64,000 nucleotides of DNA from Lysobacter_K koreensis (GTDB lineage Bacteria; Pseudomonadota; Gammaproteobacteria; Xanthomonadales; Xanthomonadaceae): positions 132,232 to 196,231 of the forward strand of contig NZ_JBHTIH010000008.1 in the NCBI RefSeq assembly GCF_042677045.1. Reading direction: 5' to 3'. This document shows positions 25,777 to 34,003 of this stretch, piece after piece; position 1 is the first letter of the stretch, and every line of letters begins with the position of its first letter. The translations under genes and the position numbers were made by a program. The notes below the pieces were generated by a model that was given only the letters and a program-made list of their open reading frames with translations, made no database searches and was not told the origin of the DNA.

Positions 25777-26120
25777 GGGGCCTCCCAGTAGCGACGCTGC
25801 CAGATGCCGCGTTCCACTTTCACCATCCGTTGCGGCGAGCATCGCTCGCCATGTGGCAGTGATCGCGAGAAGCCGGATTTGATGTGCGCCCAGCGCGTCG
25901 CGTTGTCGGTATCACCGACCGGCAGTCGCCAGACGCAATGCAGGTGATCGGGCAGCACCACGGCCGCGATAACCTCGAACGGCCGCGCCGCACGCGACGC
26001 GCCGCACGCGGTGCGCAGCAAGCCAATGTGTTCGACCAGCAGGCGTCGATTTCGCTCGAGCAGATTGACGGTAAAGAAATAGGTGCCGCCAGGCACCCAG
26101 GCGTGTCGATAGTTGGATAT
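25773..26120 (-). pseudogene. RAYT transposase remnant (REP-associated, IS200-like)
   Basis: The frame encodes a REP-associated tyrosine transposase core: VPGGTYFFTVNLLERNRRLL, then AAVVLPDHLHCVWRLP with the HUH-like His-Leu-His, and RGIWQRRYWE. Two defects are visible. The expected start position (before SNYRHAWVPGG) is ATA at 26120-26118 instead of ATG, leaving only an internal GTG at 26096. The C-terminal 40 or so residues of the family are missing because the frame runs into a REP element and stops at its TAG. RAYTs move REP elements; this one should be inactive. Confidence 0.82.
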
Positions 26121-26229
26121 GCGGGAAGGATGCGCAGCCGGCGCACGCCCGGGGATCAGCCGCTGCCGAACGTCGTGTCGGATAAGTCTAAAAGTCGGCG
26201 GATTGAAAACTCGCCCTTCCAGGCTTGGC

Positions 26230-26252
26230 AGGGCGGGTTTTAACCCGCCTTA
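26230..26252. repeat. degenerate class A REP unit
   Basis: A palindrome GGGCGGGTTTTAACCCGCC with the class A core but without the GTAG head (CAGG instead). It lies upstream of the low-GC orphan gene at 26346. Confidence 0.7.
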
Positions 26253-26345
26253 CGGGTTGTTCGTCGCGCACAGTGTGCGAAAGCCTCTAGCGCACAGCTG
26301 TTGTGATAGAAGAGACGTCTCACCCCGCCTCTTGGAATTCAAATA

Positions 26346-27149
26346 GTGCGCGTAGTTATCGACAAGTCTGCGTTGTTTGGACTACCTGCACAGCGCATCG
26401 ATGCCATATGCCGCGAACATGAAGTCTGGATGCCAGAAGTCCTTTTCTATGAGCTGCTTACCACGGATCCCGCACAGCGTGCGCGCCTGTTTCGCAAGAT
26501 CCCGCGGCGCGAAAGGCCGTTTGTTCTAGTCGGAGACGGTGGCTTTCTATTTGGACGAGAGCTCGAATACGGCCGACCTGTCGATGTTGTTCGTGACTCC
26601 GGGATGGAAGAGGTGCGGTGGATCTTCAACGAGCGACTGGGTGAAGAAGACTGGTTCCCAGAGGAGTATCGCGGCGCGCTAGATGAGTGGCGAACCGCCA
26701 TGAACGCGAGCATAGAATCGTTTCGCGAGCGGGCTGCATTCACGACTCATGCGTTCTTCCCAGAACTCAACAACCTTCGCAACGGGCAGATCGATCGCAT
26801 TCAAGCTATCCAACGCGAACTCTCAGGCAACTCAGCGCGAGTGAGAGAGATCTACGGGGCCGTCACTGAGGCGAATGGCGCTGCCGTGCCTGCCGATTTC
26901 GGCCCCAACTGGATTGGCTACCGACTGATCCAAGCCGAGCTGATGTGGGCTCTCGAGCACGCTGCCCGATACGGGACCGGCATCGTCGATGCTCCGATGC
27001 CGCGGCTCGAAAATTATGTCTGCGACTTGAAGTATGCCGTTGTAGCCTCAATGGCTGACGCATTCATCTGCCACGATGTAATCGCTTGCAGGTTGTTTCG
27101 ACTTGTCGCGCCGGACGTCTTGTGTGGGTCCGACCTACAAGAACTGTAG
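26346..27149 (+). CDS. orphan low-GC gene, possible PIN-like nuclease
   Basis: 267-residue protein starting at a GTG with a weak ribosome-binding site. N-terminus RVVIDKSALFGLPAQR followed by WMPEVLFYELLTT resembles the first strand aspartate and the later acidic residue of PIN-like RNase domains. The C-terminal ADAFICHDVIACRLFRLVAP could supply a further acidic residue. The middle is helical and charged. Base composition is visibly lower in GC (about half) than the surrounding genes, indicating foreign origin. REP debris flanks it on both sides. No partner antitoxin is recognisable, though another low-GC gene follows in the opposite direction. The PIN assignment is tentative. Confidence 0.65.
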   Translation: MRVVIDKSALFGLPAQRIDAICREHEVWMPEVLFYELLTTDPAQRARLFRKIPRRERPFVLVGDGGFLFGRELEYGRPVDVVRDSGMEEVRWIFNERLGEEDWFPEEYRGALDEWRTAMNASIESFRERAAFTTHAFFPELNNLRNGQIDRIQAIQRELSGNSARVREIYGAVTEANGAAVPADFGPNWIGYRLIQAELMWALEHAARYGTGIVDAPMPRLENYVCDLKYAVVASMADAFICHDVIACRLFRLVAPDVLCGSDLQEL

Positions 27150-27224
27150 GCCGTGTTGGCTTCACCAACCCAGCGATGTGCGCGACGAAGCTGGGTCTGC
27201 GACCTGCGCGGGCTACACCGCTGG

Positions 27225-27246
27225 GTAGGGCGGATTTTAGCCCGCC
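27225..27246. repeat. class A REP unit
   Basis: A single palindrome GTAGGGCGGATTTTAGCCCG followed by CC, with a compensated base pair change (GGATTTTAGCC) relative to the other class A copies. It sits between the two low-GC genes. Confidence 0.8.
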
Positions 27247-27250
27247 TAGC

Positions 27251-27271
27251 GCGTTACGCGTTACGCGTTAC
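27251..27271. repeat. heptamer GCGTTAC repeated three times
   Basis: Three perfect tandem copies of GCGTTAC. The last copy overlaps the stop codon (27270-27268) of the minus-strand membrane-protein gene. It may be a slippage or insertion scar. Confidence 0.85.
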
Positions 27272-27987
27272 GGAGCCTTCGAGCCAGTACTCGAAGAGGT
27301 ACTTGCATGCTTCTCAAGCCCACCTCTGTAACCAGCAGAATAGGATTGAGAAACGACGAAGAACAATACAGAAGCAACAATGACCCATGCCGCTAAGCTC
27401 AATGGCCCGGTCAGAAAGATGTCAACGAGCCGAGCGGCTAGTCCCTTAGCAGTTACTGAAAACGATCGTTCGACCAAATGGTCGTCATGACTTACGCCGA
27501 CATCACGTCCATACCAATACGTGAACCAAATGTCAGCGGTAACGGTTTGCCCAGGTCTAAGCTCATCAAGCCTGAAAACTGTGCCGTCCAATCTAACTTC
27601 ATCTGACGAGAACTTCGTATCCATCGGATTGCCGCCGAGATCAACAACAATTTTTTTCGCGGCCCTTTTCCCGGTGTTCTTTAGAACAATGCGAACTAGC
27701 GTTGTAGGCACTTCGGGAACCAAATGATACCTACTGGACGACTTCAGTGGGTCGCCAACCTCTTGAGGCGATGATTGCAGGCCTTTTAAAGCAGACAATT
27801 CGAGGACCTGCTGATCAATCCATTGCTCGATGCGGCCCGCAATTGGAGGAACAACCTTATCAATCCGCAAGAAGTCGTAGCTAACGTCGTGTTTCTTCTG
27901 AAAGACATTCCGATAGATCTGTACAGCAGCCCAGGCACCACCAAGGACGACTGCGATCTTTCCAGACAAACTCCAAAGCCATTCCAT
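27268..27987 (-). CDS. orphan low-GC two-helix membrane protein
   Basis: 239 residues. An N-terminal membrane helix (residues about 7-24, GKIAVVLGGAWAAVQIYR) is followed by a soluble beta-rich domain of about 150 residues (LVRIVLKNTGKRAAKKIVVD resembles a small immunoglobulin-like fold), and a second helix lies near residues 195-216 (LSLAAWVIVASVLFFVV). No enzyme motif is seen. GC content is far below that of its neighbours, as for the convergent gene at 26346, so both probably arrived by transfer. The function is unknown; its topology would suit a membrane sensor or effector. Confidence 0.7.
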   Translation of the reverse strand: MEWLWSLSGKIAVVLGGAWAAVQIYRNVFQKKHDVSYDFLRIDKVVPPIAGRIEQWIDQQVLELSALKGLQSSPQEVGDPLKSSSRYHLVPEVPTTLVRIVLKNTGKRAAKKIVVDLGGNPMDTKFSSDEVRLDGTVFRLDELRPGQTVTADIWFTYWYGRDVGVSHDDHLVERSFSVTAKGLAARLVDIFLTGPLSLAAWVIVASVLFFVVSQSYSAGYRGGLEKHASTSSSTGSKAP

Positions 27988-28052
27988 ACGAACTCCCAGC
28001 GAACTAGGGCCGATTCACTCGGCGATATTTGGTTACATCGGTTCTGGTGAAA

Positions 28053-29717
28053 TCAAACCATCGGCAGCTTCAGCCCCTGCTCCCGCGCACACCGCTTCGC
28101 AGTCTCATACCCCGCATCCGCATGCCGCATCACGCCCGTGCCCGGGTCGTTCCACAGCACGCGAGCGATGCGCTTGTCGGCTTCCTCGCTGCCGTCGCAC
28201 ACGATCACCACGCCGGAGTGCTGCGAATAGCCCATGCCGACGCCGCCGCCGTGGTGCAGCGACACCCAGGTCGCGCCGCCGGCGACGTTGAGCATCGCGT
28301 TGAGCAGCGGCCAGTCACTGACGGCATCTGAGCCGTCCTTCATCGCCTCGGTCTCGCGGTTGGGTGACGCGACCGAACCGCTGTCGAGGTGATCGCGGCC
28401 GATCACGATCGGCGCCTTCAGCTCGCCGTTGCGCACCATCTCGTTGAACGCCAGGCCGAGCTTGTGGCGCAGGCCCAGGCCGACCCAGCAGATGCGCGCG
28501 GGCAGGCCCTGGAACGCGATGCGCTCGGCGGCCATGTCGAGCCAGCGGTGCAGGTGCGCGTCGTCCGGGATCAGTTCCTTGACCTTGGCGTCGGTCTTGG
28601 CGATGTCTTCCGGGTCGCCGGACAGCGCGACCCAGCGGAACGGGCCGACGCCGCGGCAGAACAGCGGCCGCACGTAGGCCGGGACGAAGCCGGGGAAATC
28701 GAACGCGTTGACGCAGCCTTCGTCCTTCGCCATCTGGCGGATGTTGTTGCCGTAGTCGAACACCGGGATGCCCATGTCCTCGAACGCGAGCATCGCCTCG
28801 ACGTGCATGCGCATCGACTTCTTGGCCGCGTCGCGCACGTGTTCCGGGTTGCGCTTCTGTTCGGCCAGCCATTGCTCGACGCTCCAGCCGATCGGCAGGT
28901 AGCCGTGCACGGGGTCGTGCGCGCTGGTCTGGTCGGTGACCGCGTCCGGGCGCACGCCGCGGCGGACGAGCTCGGGCAGGATTTCCGCAGCGTTGCCGAG
29001 CAGCGCGATCGACTTGGCCTCGCCGGCGTCGCAGTACTTCTCGATGCGCGCGAGCGCGTCGTCGAGGTCGGTCGCCTGCTCGTCGACGTAGCGCGTGCGC
29101 AGGCGCATGTCGATCCTCGATTGCTGGCACTCGATGTTGAGGCTGCAGGCGCCGGCCAGAGTCGCGGCCAGCGGCTGCGCGCCGCCCATGCCGCCCAGGC
29201 CGGCGGTGAGGATCCACTTGCCGGTGAGGTCGCCGGCGTAGTGCTGGCGGCCCATCTCGACGAAGGTCTCGTAGGTGCCCTGGACGATGCCCTGGCTGCC
29301 GATGTAGATCCAGCTGCCGGCCGTCATCTGGCCGTACATCATCAGGCCCTTCTTATCGAGCTCGTTGAAGTGCTCCCACGTCGCCCAATGCGGCACCAGA
29401 TTGGAGTTGGCGAGCAGCACGCGCGGCGCGTCGGCGTGAGTGGGGAAGATGCCGACCGGCTTGCCGGACTGGATCAGCAGGGTCTCGTTGTCTTCCAGGT
29501 TGCGCAGCGATTCGAGGATCGCGTCGTAGGACTCCCAGTCGCGCGCGGCGCGGCCGATGCCGCCGTAGACCACCAGCGCGGTCGGGTCCTCCGCGACTTC
29601 GGCGTCGAGGTTGTTCTGGATCATCCGGTAGGCGGCTTCGGTCAGCCACGACTTGCAGTGGAGCGTCGTGCCGCGCGGGGCGCGGATCACGCGGGACGGA
29701 TCGATGCGGGTGGACAT
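28053..29717 (-). CDS. hutU: urocanate hydratase
   Basis: 554-residue enzyme, the normal length, converting urocanate to 4-imidazolone-5-propionate with a tightly bound NAD+ (second step of histidine degradation). Family landmarks include ETLLIQSGKPVGIFPTHADA, GKWILTAGLGGMGGAQPLAA for NAD binding, YVRPLFCRGVGPFRWVALSG with the conserved cysteine, and a glycine-rich HHGGGVGMGYSQHSG near the end. It stands alone on the minus strand. The other hut genes found, hutF and hutI, are 5-8 kb to the right. hutH is not in the window. Confidence 0.96.
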   Translation of the reverse strand: MSTRIDPSRVIRAPRGTTLHCKSWLTEAAYRMIQNNLDAEVAEDPTALVVYGGIGRAARDWESYDAILESLRNLEDNETLLIQSGKPVGIFPTHADAPRVLLANSNLVPHWATWEHFNELDKKGLMMYGQMTAGSWIYIGSQGIVQGTYETFVEMGRQHYAGDLTGKWILTAGLGGMGGAQPLAATLAGACSLNIECQQSRIDMRLRTRYVDEQATDLDDALARIEKYCDAGEAKSIALLGNAAEILPELVRRGVRPDAVTDQTSAHDPVHGYLPIGWSVEQWLAEQKRNPEHVRDAAKKSMRMHVEAMLAFEDMGIPVFDYGNNIRQMAKDEGCVNAFDFPGFVPAYVRPLFCRGVGPFRWVALSGDPEDIAKTDAKVKELIPDDAHLHRWLDMAAERIAFQGLPARICWVGLGLRHKLGLAFNEMVRNGELKAPIVIGRDHLDSGSVASPNRETEAMKDGSDAVSDWPLLNAMLNVAGGATWVSLHHGGGVGMGYSQHSGVVIVCDGSEEADKRIARVLWNDPGTGVMRHADAGYETAKRCAREQGLKLPMV

Positions 29718-29791
29718 CGCGGCTTCCTGTTGCGGGTGCGGGAAAGGCGGCGATTATCGCATCGGCTACTCGCACCCGACCCCGTCAACGA

Positions 29792-29816
29792 CGACGCCCG
29801 GCAGGGCCGGGCGTCG
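29792..29816 (-). terminator. hairpin downstream of the small exported protein gene
   Basis: Stem CGACGCCCGGC / GCCGGGCGTCG with a short AGG loop and no clear T-run. It lies 24 bp beyond the stop of the minus-strand gene at 29840. Confidence 0.6.
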
Positions 29817-29839
29817 CGGGGTGATGCAGGCGATGACGC

Positions 29840-30184
29840 TCAGCGGATCGCGGGGTCCAGCTTGCGCAGCGCGTCGGCGATATCGACCTCGCCGGTGCGG
29901 TTGATGTCCTCGCGGCTGTAGACGCGGCCGTTGGCCGCCACGCAGCCCTTGTCGCCGAGCCGGCTCGCGGGGATGCGCGTGCCGGTGTAGCGCAGGCAGT
30001 TGCGGTGGGTGTCCTGCTTGAGTTGGGCCTTGGCGTCCAGCTCGGTGGTGGTGGTCGCGGTGTCGACCTGGGCCTCGGCCTTGGCATCGGCCTGGGTCTG
30101 GGTGGCGTACTGGGCGGAGGCCGGGAACGCGAGCGCCGCGAGCAGGCCGGCGGTCAACGCACTGGCAATCGACAGGTTCTTCAT
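29840..30184 (-). CDS. small exported protein of unknown function
   Basis: 114 residues with a clean signal peptide (MKNLSIASALTAGLLAALAF, cleavage after ASA) and a Gln/Ala/Asp/Thr-rich segment. The C-terminal half contains two cysteines (CLRYTGTRIPASRLGDKGC), a possible disulfide, and REDINRTGEVDIADALRKLD. I do not know the family. I preferred the ATG at 30184 over the one at 30220 because it places the signal peptide at the N-terminus. Confidence 0.72.
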   Translation of the reverse strand: MKNLSIASALTAGLLAALAFPASAQYATQTQADAKAEAQVDTATTTTELDAKAQLKQDTHRNCLRYTGTRIPASRLGDKGCVAANGRVYSREDINRTGEVDIADALRKLDPAIR

Positions 30185-30273
30185 GGCGTTACCTCGTGGG
30201 GGTGCGTGCCCCATTACCATACGCCGCCGGCCCCGGCCGGGCAGTGGGTCGGAGGCGTCCGTTTAGGGCACCG

Positions 30274-30870
30274 TCAGGCTTTCGGGCAGGCACTCGGCCT
30301 CGCCGCGCGGAACGCCGCGACCTCGGCGTCGGTGGCCGGTTTCTGCTCGATGCCGTCGTCGAACAGCACCCGCCAGACGCCATCGCCGCCGCGCAGCCAG
30401 ACGGAGTGGAAGCCGCCGATCGAGTAGCGCTGCTTCGTGGCGGGGTCGCGGTCCTCCAGCAACGACGGGCCGCTCGACCAGGCGACGTCGCCGGCGCCGC
30501 CTGCAGCGGCGGCGGCCGCGTCAACCGCACCACCCGCGCCGATCGTGGTGCGGGTCGGGTACCACTCCAGGCCGACCGCCTTGCCCTCGACGATGCCGGC
30601 CCAGCGCCGGGCGATCGCGTCGCGGCCGCGGGTCGGTTCGGCGCGGCTGGCGCCGAACGCGGCATCCGGGTGCAGGTGCGCGGCGAATGCGGCCGCGTCG
30701 TGGTCGGCGACCGATTGCGCGAAGCTCATTTCGCGCGCCCACACCGCGCATTCGTCGGCGCTGAGCTTCGCTGCCGCGGGCGCGGCCGGCGGCGTCTGCG
30801 CGAGCGCGGAGCCGGCGATCAGCAAGGCCAGCGGAAAGCAGCGGACGACGAAGGCAGCGTGACGGCGCAT
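30274..30870 (-). CDS. exported SnoaL/DUF4440-like protein
   Basis: 198 residues with a signal peptide (cleavage near SALAQ). The mature part looks like an NTF2/SnoaL-type alpha+beta barrel: FAQSVADHDAAAFAAHLHPD, RDAIARRWAGIVEG and SVWLRGGDGVWRVLFDDG are typical DUF4440 strands and helices. Such domains bind small hydrophobic ligands or act as simple isomerases; the ligand is unknown. The start at 30870 is set by the signal peptide. Confidence 0.75.
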   Translation of the reverse strand: MRRHAAFVVRCFPLALLIAGSALAQTPPAAPAAAKLSADECAVWAREMSFAQSVADHDAAAFAAHLHPDAAFGASRAEPTRGRDAIARRWAGIVEGKAVGLEWYPTRTTIGAGGAVDAAAAAAGGAGDVAWSSGPSLLEDRDPATKQRYSIGGFHSVWLRGGDGVWRVLFDDGIEQKPATDAEVAAFRAARPSACPKA

Positions 30871-30974
30871 GGGGAGACTCCGTGGATCCGACGGGGCCCG
30901 TCGGCTGGCCGCGACTATCGCATCCGGCCAGCGGCGAAAGTCAGGCCGCCACCTGGGCTGGCTATGATCGGGCA

Positions 30975-32282
30975 ATGCCTGCAAACCGCTTGGCCGCAAC
31001 GGCCGCCCTTCTCGTCCTCTTGCTGTCTGCCTGCGCCACCGCGCCACGCCCGCGCACGCCGCCTGCTGGCGCCGAGGCGCGCATGCCAATCGCGGGCGCC
31101 GAGGCACGCATGCCAATCGCGGGCGCCGAGGCGCCCGCGGCGATCCTGCTGCTGTCGATCGACGCGTTCCGCCCCGACTACCTGGCACTGGGCATCACCC
31201 CGAACCTGGCGCGCGTCGCGCGCGAGGGCGTGCGCGCGGCGTGGATGAACCCGTCGTACCCGTCGCTGACATTCCCGAACCACTACACGATCGTCACCGG
31301 CCTGCGCCCGGACCGCCACGGCATCGTCCACAACACGATGCGCGATGCGGCATTGGGCACGTTCACGCTGTCCGACCGCGAGGCGGTGGGCGACGGCCGC
31401 TGGTGGGGCGGCGAACCGCTGTGGGTCAGCGCCGAGAACGCCGGGCTGCCAACCGCGACCCTGTTCTGGCCCGGCAGCGAGGCCGCGGTGCGCGGCGTGC
31501 GGCCGCGGCGCTGGTCGGCGTTCGACAAACGCATGCCGCTGGCGGCGCGCGTCGACACGGTGCTGGGCTGGTTGCGCGAGGGCAACGCGACGCGGCCGCG
31601 CTTTACGACGATGTACTTCGACACGCTCGACTCGGCGAGCCACGACTTCGGTCCGGACTCCAGGCAGGCGCACGCCGCGATCCGCGAGGTCGATGCCGCG
31701 CTCGGCCGCCTGCTCGACGGACTGGCGACCGGCGCGTTGCTCGAGCGCGTCAACCTGGTGATCGTGTCCGACCACGGCATGGCGACGGTCGCGCCGGGGC
31801 ACGCGATCGCGATCGAGGACATGGTGCCGGCGCGCGATGCGCGTGCGGTCAGCGATGGCCAGGCGCTCGGCTTCGCGCCGCTGCCGGGGCGCGAACGCGC
31901 TGCCGAAGCGCGCCTGCTCGGGCGCCACGCGCATCACGAGTGCTGGCGCAAGGCCGACCTGCCGGCGCGCTGGCGCTACGGCCGCCACCCGCGCGTGCCG
32001 ACGATCGTCTGCCAGATGGACGAAGGCTGGGACGCATTGCGGCGTGCATCGCTTGCGAAGCGACCGCCAGCTGCGACGCGCGGCTCGCACGGATTCGACC
32101 CGGCGCTGCCGTCGATGCGCGCGATTTTCCTGGCGCGCGGGCCGGCGTTCCGCAGTGGCGCGCAATTGCCCGCGTTCGACAACGTCGACGTGTACCCGCT
32201 GCTGGCGCGGCTGATCGGGATTACGCCGGTAGCGAACGACGGCGACATCGCGCCGTTGCTGCCGGCATTGCGCCGGCACTAG
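30975..32282 (+). CDS. nucleotide pyrophosphatase/phosphodiesterase-type lipoprotein
   Basis: 435-residue lipoprotein of the alkaline-phosphatase superfamily, ectonucleotide phosphodiesterase branch. The signal ends in lipobox LLSAC. Metal and catalytic motifs are LLSIDAFRPDYL (first Asp), the nucleophile threonine in YPSLTFPNHYTIVTGLRPDR, the aspartate-histidine in FDTLDSASHDFGPDS, and SDHGMATV. It should hydrolyse phosphodiester or pyrophosphate bonds of nucleotides or similar molecules at the cell surface or periplasm. Between the lipobox and the domain lie 9-residue repeats. The ATG at 30975 sets the signal peptide. Confidence 0.9.
   Translation: MPANRLAATAALLVLLLSACATAPRPRTPPAGAEARMPIAGAEARMPIAGAEAPAAILLLSIDAFRPDYLALGITPNLARVAREGVRAAWMNPSYPSLTFPNHYTIVTGLRPDRHGIVHNTMRDAALGTFTLSDREAVGDGRWWGGEPLWVSAENAGLPTATLFWPGSEAAVRGVRPRRWSAFDKRMPLAARVDTVLGWLREGNATRPRFTTMYFDTLDSASHDFGPDSRQAHAAIREVDAALGRLLDGLATGALLERVNLVIVSDHGMATVAPGHAIAIEDMVPARDARAVSDGQALGFAPLPGRERAAEARLLGRHAHHECWRKADLPARWRYGRHPRVPTIVCQMDEGWDALRRASLAKRPPAATRGSHGFDPALPSMRAIFLARGPAFRSGAQLPAFDNVDVYPLLARLIGITPVANDGDIAPLLPALRRH
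31069..31135 (+). repeat. 27-bp in-frame repeat in the phosphodiesterase linker
   Basis: Two full copies and one partial copy of a 27-bp unit encoding GAEARMPIA, directly after the lipobox region. Copy number could vary by slippage without breaking the frame and would only change linker length. Confidence 0.85.
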
Positions 32283-32305
32283 CACGCCGGCGCCACGGCT
32301 TTGCT

Positions 32306-32378
32306 GTAGATCCGAGCCTGCTCGGATCGCTGTTGTCCGAACGCGGCCGCGAAGCGATCCGAGCAGGCTCGGATCTAC
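32306..32378. repeat. REP-type inverted pair, class B, second copy
   Basis: GTAGATCCGAGCCTGCTCGG at 32306 with its inverted copy ending CTAC at 32378. The arms match those of the pair at 3609-3679, with a partly different spacer. Confidence 0.88.
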
Positions 32379-32470
32379 AAAGGCGAGCATGCCAGGGCGC
32401 CGAAACACGGTCCGACATTGATGTCCGAATCCGGCGAGTCCGGCGCCCGGTCCGGTGCTAGCCTGCGTCC

Positions 32471-34003
32471 ATGTCGCCCGCTGCCGCCACCATCCCCGCC
32501 GCCCACCTGCCCGATCCGCACGTCTGCGAGCAGGCACGGTTGAGCCGCGACCCACGCTTCGACGGGCTGTTCTTCACCGCCGTCACCAGCACACGCATCT
32601 ATTGCCGACCGGTATGCCCAGCGCCGACCCCGAAGCGCGAGAACATCACCTACTACGGCAACGCGGCCGCCGCGGAAGCGGCCGGGTTCCGGCCGTGCCT
32701 GCGCTGCCGCCCGGAGCTGTCGCCCGGCGACGGCGCGCTGCGCCGCGGTGATGCGACCGTCGCGCGCGCGCTGAAGCTGATCGACGAGGGCGCGCTGGCC
32801 GAGCAGCCGCTGGCGGCGTTGGCCGAACGCGTCGGCATCGGCGAACGCCAGTTGCGGCGGCTGTTCGTGGAGCGCCTCGGCGCGGCGCCGATCGGCGTGC
32901 ACGGCACGCGCCGGCTGCTGTTCGCGAAGCAGCTGCTGACCGAGACCACGTTGCCGATCACCCAGGTCGCGCTCGCGGCCGGGTTCGGCAGCCTGCGTCG
33001 CTTCAACAGCACGTTCCTCGAGGCGTACCGGATGGCGCCGCGCGACCTGCGCAAGCGCCCGAGCGCGCGCGCCGACGAGGCGCTGACGCTGCGCCTGGGC
33101 TATCGGCCCCCGTACGACTTCGCGGCGATGCTCGCGTTCCTGCGCGGGCGCGCGTTGCCGGGCGTGGAAGTGGTGGACGAGAGCAGCTACGCGCGCGTGT
33201 TCGGTCCGATCGACGCGCCGGGCTGGCTGCGGGTGAGCGCGTGGCCGGGCGGCGAGCATGCGTTGAAGCTCGAGCTGCACGGCGCGCAGCCGGCGCGCCT
33301 GCTGGAATTCGTGACCAAGCTGCGGCGCATGTTCGACCTGGATGCCGACCCGCAGGCGATCGCCGCGGCGTTGTCGACCTGCCCGCGCCTGCAGCCGCTG
33401 CTCGCGAAGCAACCGGGCCTGCGCCTGCCCAGCGGCTGGGACGGATTCGAGATCGCGGTACGCGCCGTGATCGGCCAGCAGGTCAGCGTGGCTGCCGCGC
33501 GCACGGTCGCCGCGCGGCTCGCGCAACGTTACGGCGAGGCGTTGCCGGTGCCGTTCGCGGCGGGGCTGGATCCACCGGGCTTGACCCACCTGTTCCCGAC
33601 GCCGCTGGCGCTGGCCGACGCCGACCTCACCACGATCGGTTTGACCCGCGCGCGCGCCGCGACCGTGCGCGCGGTCGCGCAGGCGCTGCTCGATGGCCGC
33701 GTCGACTTCAAGACCGAACGCACGCTCGACGATTTCGCGGCGCGCTGGGTCGCGCTGTCCGGCATCGGCCCGTGGACCGCGCAGTACATCGCGATGCGCG
33801 CGCTCGGCCACCCCGATGCGTTCCCGGCCGAAGACCTGGTGCTGCAACGTGCCGCCAGCGACGACGGCACGCGCCTGACCGCGAAGGCGCTGGGCGCGCG
33901 TGCGCAGGCGTGGCGACCGTGGCGCGCGTACGCGGTGATGCACCTGTGGCGCGATTCGATGCCAGCAGCGAAGCCGGCGCCCACCGCGAGGAAGACGAAG
34001 TGA
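32471..34003 (+). CDS. alkA: Ada-type regulator fused to AlkA DNA-3-methyladenine glycosylase
   Basis: 510-residue three-part protein of the adaptive response to alkylation. Residues about 18-85 are an Ada zinc module with cysteines C45, C49 (YCRPVC), C76 and C79 (CLRC); C45 would accept a methyl group from phosphotriesters and activate the regulator. An AraC-type helix-turn-helix follows (about 95-195; GFGSLRRFNSTFLEAY). The C-terminal half is AlkA: helix-hairpin-helix with VSLSGIGPWTAQYIAMRA-like sequence (ALSGIGPWTAQYIAMRALG) and the catalytic aspartate in PAEDLVL. It would sense and excise alkylated bases. ogt follows with overlapping codons. Confidence 0.92.
   Translation: MSPAAATIPAAHLPDPHVCEQARLSRDPRFDGLFFTAVTSTRIYCRPVCPAPTPKRENITYYGNAAAAEAAGFRPCLRCRPELSPGDGALRRGDATVARALKLIDEGALAEQPLAALAERVGIGERQLRRLFVERLGAAPIGVHGTRRLLFAKQLLTETTLPITQVALAAGFGSLRRFNSTFLEAYRMAPRDLRKRPSARADEALTLRLGYRPPYDFAAMLAFLRGRALPGVEVVDESSYARVFGPIDAPGWLRVSAWPGGEHALKLELHGAQPARLLEFVTKLRRMFDLDADPQAIAAALSTCPRLQPLLAKQPGLRLPSGWDGFEIAVRAVIGQQVSVAAARTVAARLAQRYGEALPVPFAAGLDPPGLTHLFPTPLALADADLTTIGLTRARAATVRAVAQALLDGRVDFKTERTLDDFAARWVALSGIGPWTAQYIAMRALGHPDAFPAEDLVLQRAASDDGTRLTAKALGARAQAWRPWRAYAVMHLWRDSMPAAKPAPTARKTK

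Noticed and set aside
27225..27987. second integron cassette around the low-GC genes
   Set aside because: Low GC suggested a cassette, but no GTTRRRY/attC structure was found at the ends of either gene.
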